Origin: Aestuariirhabdus haliotis
GTDB taxonomy: Bacteria; Pseudomonadota; Gammaproteobacteria; Pseudomonadales; Aestuariirhabdaceae
Direction of reading: 5' to 3'
Assembly (NCBI RefSeq): GCF_023509475.1
Contig: NZ_JAKSDZ010000009.1
Span: 33,865-97,864, forward strand
DNA: 64,000 bases
Shown here: positions 60,585 to 64,000 of the stretch, in pieces
Layout of the letters: each line of letters begins with the position of its first letter
How positions within the stretch are numbered: the stretch's first letter is position 1
Made by a program: the position numbers and the translations under genes
Notes under the pieces: model-generated
The model's input: the letters and a program-made list of their open reading frames with translations, nothing else
Database searches by the model: none
What the model was told of the DNA's origin: nothing

Positions 60585-62537
60585 ATGAACGGACATCATT
60601 CACAAGGGCGCCTTGGCGTGTCATTAATGGTCCTGATGTTGGCCTGCCTGGTCAGCCCTGTTTATGCCCTCGAAAAAGTGACCCTGCAGCTGAAGTGGAA
60701 ACACCAGTTTCAATTTGCCGGTTACTATGCCGCCATAGAGCATGGTTATTATCGGGCGGCGGGGCTTGACGTCAAGGTTCGGGAGGCGGTCGAGGGAAAA
60801 GATCCGGTTCGGTCCGTGCTGGATGGTAATGCTGAATTTGGTGTGGGAACCAGCGATTTGCTGTTGATGTTTCAGCGCGGTGAGCCGGTGGTGGTTTTGG
60901 GGGTTGTCTATCAGCATTCTCCGTTGGGCCTGATGGTGCTGCGCGATGGACCGGTTCGCAATGTGCATGATCTGGCCGGCAAACCCCTGATGATCGAACC
61001 CAACTCCGCCGAGCTTTTTGCGTTTATGGAAGAGGAGGGCATTGCCAGCACCCGTCTCGATATTGTACATCACAGCTTTGATGTGCAGGATCTGTTGTCC
61101 GGCAAGGTGGATGGACTATCGGTCTATGTCACAGACGAACCCTTCCTGCTCAAACAGGCCGGGGTGGATTATCACATTTATGAGGCATCGCAGGGAGGGA
61201 TTGATTTCTACGGCGACAATTTTTTTACCACCCGAAAAATGCTGCAGCAGGCTCCGGAAACCGTAGCGGCCTTTCGGGATGCGACGATGAAAGGCTGGCG
61301 CTACGCGATGGATCATCCCGAGGAGATGGTGCAGCTGATCCTGGCCAAATACAGTACCCGGCACAGCGCTGATCATCTGCGTTTCGAAGCCCGTGAAATG
61401 CAACGTTTGCTAAGGCATGATCTGGTTGACGCCGGGTATATGAGTCGGGCTCGCTGGGAACACATCGCGAGCATTTATGAAAAGCAGGGGATGCTCAGCG
61501 ATAATGTCAATCTGGATGATTTCCTGTATGACCAGATACAGCCTGAGGGAACACTGGTCCAGGCCTGGGTGTGGGTCTGGTTGATGGTGATGTTGGCCTC
61601 GTTGTTATTAATCGTGGCCTTTTATCGTTTGAATAGCCGTCTCAGAGACAGCGAACGCTGGCTGACGACGTTGTTTGACCATGCGCCGACGGCGTTGGTG
61701 CAGATCAATTCTCAGGGTTTGGTGGAGGGCTGGAGTTATCAGGCCGAGCAGGTTTTTGGCTGGCGGCGGGATGAAGTTATGGGGCGCAACATCAACGATT
61801 TTCTGGTGCCAATTGAAGAGCAGCAAGGCGTGGAAATGGTGCTGGAGGGGATGGGGGCGCGTAACGTACAACACCATGAGAACTGGAATTTGACCAAGAG
61901 TGGCCGGAAGATTTTATGCGACTGGCACAATGTGGTGTTGTCATCTGCCAGTCGGGGGCGTGTGGTGGTTTCCATGGCGATGGATATCACCGAACGTAAG
62001 CGCATGGAGGCTCGATTGCATGAGCTTGCCCACACGGACCTGTTAACCGGAGTGGCTAACAGAACGCTGTTTTATGATCAGTTTGCTCGGGCTATTCAGT
62101 TGGCGAATCGCCGTAAAGCCCAGCTCGCCCTGATGTTTGTCGACCTGGATGATTTTAAAGAGGTGAATGATCTCTATGGTCACGAGTCCGGTGATTCGGT
62201 TTTGCAAGTGACTGTTGCTCGTATTCGAGGTTGTATCCGTGGCACCGATATTCTTGCCCGTCACGGTGGCGATGAATTTGTGGTGTTGCTGGAAGATTGC
62301 GGAAATCGCGACATCATCGATGATATCGCCAGCAAAATTGTGGATGCGGTCAGTCGTCCCATTCCATTGCCCTCGGGAGCAACCGCCCAGATAGGAACCT
62401 CTATTGGTATCAGTCTTTATCCGGACAACGGAGATGATTGCGACACCCTGATGCGAGCTGCCGACCGGGCGATGTATCAGGTGAAGGCCAAGAGCAAACA
62501 GGGTTACCAGATTGGTGATGGCGAATTCGGCAGCTGA
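60585..62537 (+). CDS. Periplasmic substrate-binding (NMT1/THI5-like)-PAS-diguanylate cyclase
   Basis: A one-protein sensor of 650 residues. The signal peptide ends near VYA (about 28). The periplasmic NMT1/THI5-like binding domain covers about 30-315 and opens with VTLQLKWKHQFQFAGYYAA, the hallmark of this group. A transmembrane helix lies near 328-350. PAS covers 360-475. The GGDEF domain covers 485-645 with active GGDEF at 561-565 and the inhibitory RxxD site (R552-D555). It should make c-di-GMP in response to a small periplasmic ligand; the ligand is unknown, and pyrimidine- or thiamine-like compounds are only family-based guesses. An in-frame TTG at 60567 is an alternative start. Confidence 0.87.
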   Translation: MNGHHSQGRLGVSLMVLMLACLVSPVYALEKVTLQLKWKHQFQFAGYYAAIEHGYYRAAGLDVKVREAVEGKDPVRSVLDGNAEFGVGTSDLLLMFQRGEPVVVLGVVYQHSPLGLMVLRDGPVRNVHDLAGKPLMIEPNSAELFAFMEEEGIASTRLDIVHHSFDVQDLLSGKVDGLSVYVTDEPFLLKQAGVDYHIYEASQGGIDFYGDNFFTTRKMLQQAPETVAAFRDATMKGWRYAMDHPEEMVQLILAKYSTRHSADHLRFEAREMQRLLRHDLVDAGYMSRARWEHIASIYEKQGMLSDNVNLDDFLYDQIQPEGTLVQAWVWVWLMVMLASLLLIVAFYRLNSRLRDSERWLTTLFDHAPTALVQINSQGLVEGWSYQAEQVFGWRRDEVMGRNINDFLVPIEEQQGVEMVLEGMGARNVQHHENWNLTKSGRKILCDWHNVVLSSASRGRVVVSMAMDITERKRMEARLHELAHTDLLTGVANRTLFYDQFARAIQLANRRKAQLALMFVDLDDFKEVNDLYGHESGDSVLQVTVARIRGCIRGTDILARHGGDEFVVLLEDCGNRDIIDDIASKIVDAVSRPIPLPSGATAQIGTSIGISLYPDNGDDCDTLMRAADRAMYQVKAKSKQGYQIGDGEFGS

Positions 62538-62568
62538 GCTGGATGGCTTGGCCAGATAGATTATGCAC

Positions 62569-63810
62569 CTACTTTTTGTGCGCCTGGATCATCAGGTTTC
62601 TAGGGGTCAGGTGATAGTCACAAAACTCACCGACGGAAACCTGGTAACCCTGCTCTTCTAAATACAGTGCGCGGTCCAGGACCAGCCAGAGCTCCAGTGG
62701 TCGCCGGAAAAGCTGGCGTACCAGTTCGATTTTGCTGACCCGGTCGACGCGCTTGAGACCCTGTTTTTCCAAGCGATTAAAATCTATCGCCGCCTCCAGA
62801 GATATGTGCTTTTGTGCCGCCATATAATGGCAAAATTCTGCGAAGGAGCCGGCCAGAAGCTGTCGGGGGATCGGGGGGCAGTTGAGGTAGGTGTCGATGC
62901 CACGTAGCTCTCGTTGCAACAGATCGAAGCTTAAGCGCCAGTGAAATTCTTTCTCGCGCAGACGTTGTTCCCGGGCCCCGGCTGTAACCGTTTCCTGTAC
63001 GCACAGGCGTAGATCATGACGGCTAAGATTCAGCATGCTTTGACGGCCCTGGTTGCTTAAGGGGGGATACTGTTCCTCCTCGATTAAGTGATAACAACAG
63101 GGCGACAGGCTGATTCGTTGCACGGCTTGTGCGTTGGCCAATTGCAGCAAACGAACGTGCAGTCGACCGCAGGCATGCAGTGCAACCGCATGTTGATAGG
63201 GTTTCAAGTGAGATAGAACATCATCGGACAGGACATCGCATTGCTGCATAGCACAGTCTGACTGATGCCGATGCGACAAACGCTCAGCTTCCTGGCAGAG
63301 ATCGAATTGATACTCGAGGCTGGTCACGGCCGTGCCTTGTTGCCGGTGTAGCACTCGTCCCAGGTGCCCCTTGCCGGCGCACCATTCCAGAAAGGGTCGG
63401 CGTTCATCGGCAAGGCTGGCGCTGAATGCCGTCACCTGTTGCCATTTTCGCCCTGGCACCCGGTAGTTAAGAGGGTCGTTGGCAAGCATCGGCTGGTGGC
63501 GGGGTAACGGGTTCACCTGGGACAGGCTAAACAGCTCATCGACACCCTCGATCAAGGGGGTCAGAGCCTTAACTCGAGCCGGCATATCAGACTCCAGTTG
63601 TTGCCGGTGCGGAGTGTCCATCGCTTGCAGCCACTGGTTCAAGGCCGGGTTGTGTTGCCAGGGCAGCGAAGTTTCGGCGAAGGGGCGCAATTGCCAATAG
63701 GGTGTTAGCAAAACCAATAGATGATTAAGCCGATCAAAACGCTGTTGCAAGGTATCGCTGGGCAAAATGGATCCAGTCTCTACGGGTATAGCTGTGCATG
63801 ATACGCGCAA
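62569..63810 (-). CDS. SAM-dependent methyltransferase-like protein (Methyltransf_32-type)
   Basis: 413 residues. Around residues 140-155 the FLEWCAGKGHLGRVLH stretch fits SAM-binding motif I, followed by an acidic strand end (TSLEYQFDLC) and VALHACG (motif near 210), as in METTL25-type proteins. SPCCYHLI further on is typical of the same group. The N-terminal 110 residues are helical and unassigned. The start is unsure: TTG 63810 is the longest and TTG 63765 is an alternative; neither has a good Shine-Dalgarno. Substrate unknown. Convergent with the GGDEF fusion gene. Confidence 0.72.
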   Translation of the reverse strand: MRVSCTAIPVETGSILPSDTLQQRFDRLNHLLVLLTPYWQLRPFAETSLPWQHNPALNQWLQAMDTPHRQQLESDMPARVKALTPLIEGVDELFSLSQVNPLPRHQPMLANDPLNYRVPGRKWQQVTAFSASLADERRPFLEWCAGKGHLGRVLHRQQGTAVTSLEYQFDLCQEAERLSHRHQSDCAMQQCDVLSDDVLSHLKPYQHAVALHACGRLHVRLLQLANAQAVQRISLSPCCYHLIEEEQYPPLSNQGRQSMLNLSRHDLRLCVQETVTAGAREQRLREKEFHWRLSFDLLQRELRGIDTYLNCPPIPRQLLAGSFAEFCHYMAAQKHISLEAAIDFNRLEKQGLKRVDRVSKIELVRQLFRRPLELWLVLDRALYLEEQGYQVSVGEFCDYHLTPRNLMIQAHKK

Positions 63811-63869
63811 GCTATTCGAAGGAGCTACCGTGATACTTAAGGCACCTCTGATTAATTCAGATGAACTCT

Positions 63870-63903
63870 GGCTTTCAGGCGATTCTGGATTCGCCTGAAA
63901 GCC
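63870..63903. repeat. 13-bp perfect hairpin
   Basis: ggctttcaggcga (63870-63882) and tcgcctgaaagcc (63891-63903), loop ttctggat. No T-run directly follows, so not a typical terminator. Confidence 0.6.
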
Positions 63904-63915
63904 CCTAGGGCAGTC

Positions 63916-64000
63916 CTAAAATGGTTTTTCTCGGTGTTGAAGCCCTTGTTCAGGTCTCGACATGAACGGCGAGCTTCGCCTTGATAAAAACCATTTTAGG
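63916..64000. repeat. 85-bp element bounded by 15-bp perfect inverted repeats
   Basis: cctaaaatggttttt (63916-63930) and aaaaaccattttagg (63986-64000). Inside, gaagc/gcttc and gttca/tgaac also pair, so the whole folds into one long hairpin. The right arm ends exactly at the window edge, so the repeat may extend further. Confidence 0.65.

Larger units (their letters stand above)
63841..64000. mobile_element. Possible end of a mobile or MITE-like element, cut by the window
   Basis: From about 63841 the sequence (ggcacctctgattaattcag) resembles the termini of some insertion sequences. It is followed by a 13-bp hairpin and then the 85-bp inverted repeat at the end. No transposase reading frame is inside the window. 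Confidence 0.3.

Overview
The window reads as one contiguous chromosomal segment of a gammaproteobacterium with moderately high G+C. Nearly every gene is an ordinary single-copy housekeeping gene, and gene density is high: the longest stretches without a gene are about 270 bp (2530-2800) and 237 bp (46119-46355). From memory, the gene order from waaA to dnaB follows the Pseudomonas aeruginosa order (waaA, tolC, thiC, cpdA, parE, parC, serB, fimX, psd, rhdA, motAB, rsgA, orn, queG, nnr, tsaE, amiB, mutL, miaA, hfq, hflXKC, hisZ, purA, rnr, rlmB, rpsF, rpsR, rplI, dnaB). The block retS-purD-purH-fis-dusB-prmA matches a second Pseudomonas block. This suggests Pseudomonadales or a close marine order (Oceanospirillales/Cellvibrionales type); I cannot resolve the genus. 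I saw no tRNA, rRNA, CRISPR, prophage or complete insertion sequence.

Layout. 1-2.5 kb: Kdo transferase (5' end missing) convergent with a TolC-family outer-membrane protein. 2.8-11 kb: thiC, a DUF1249 gene, cpdA, yqiA and the topoisomerase IV genes parE-parC. 11-25.9 kb: a signalling, motility and translation stretch with an AhpA/YtjB-like membrane protein, serB, fimX, an unrecognised 592-residue protein with a possible PilZ-like domain, the EF-P module epmB/efp/epmA, psd, rhdA, an HDOD-GAF protein and the flagellar stator genes motA-motB. 25.9-45 kb: rsgA, orn, queG, the nnr-tsaE-amiB-mutL-miaA-hfq-hflX-hflK-hflC superoperon, a small DUF2065 protein, hisZ, purA, rnr and rlmB. 45-50 kb: a 2-hydroxyacid dehydrogenase, the rpsF-rpsR-DUF2232-rplI ribosomal operon and dnaB. 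50-60.4 kb: a phytase-like esterase gene coupled to retS, then purD-purH, dusB-fis, a DUF3426 zinc-ribbon protein and prmA. 60.5-63.8 kb: a substrate-binding-protein/PAS/GGDEF fusion and a predicted methyltransferase. The last 160 bp contain nested inverted repeats that look like the edge of a mobile or MITE-like element running out of the window.

How the genes work together. The accessory theme is second-messenger control of surface behaviour. CpdA degrades cAMP; FimX looks like a catalytically dead c-di-GMP receptor for type IV pili; the SBP-PAS-GGDEF protein keeps an intact diguanylate cyclase site and a product-inhibition site; RetS in Pseudomonas controls the Gac/Rsm motile-sessile switch; MotAB powers the flagellum. 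The least explained items are the 592-residue gene upstream of fimX, the degenerate cyclase-like domain next to serB, the degenerate RetS kinase module and its coupled phytase-like gene, the structured thiC leader, and the palindromic right edge. Synteny statements rest on memory and were not computed.
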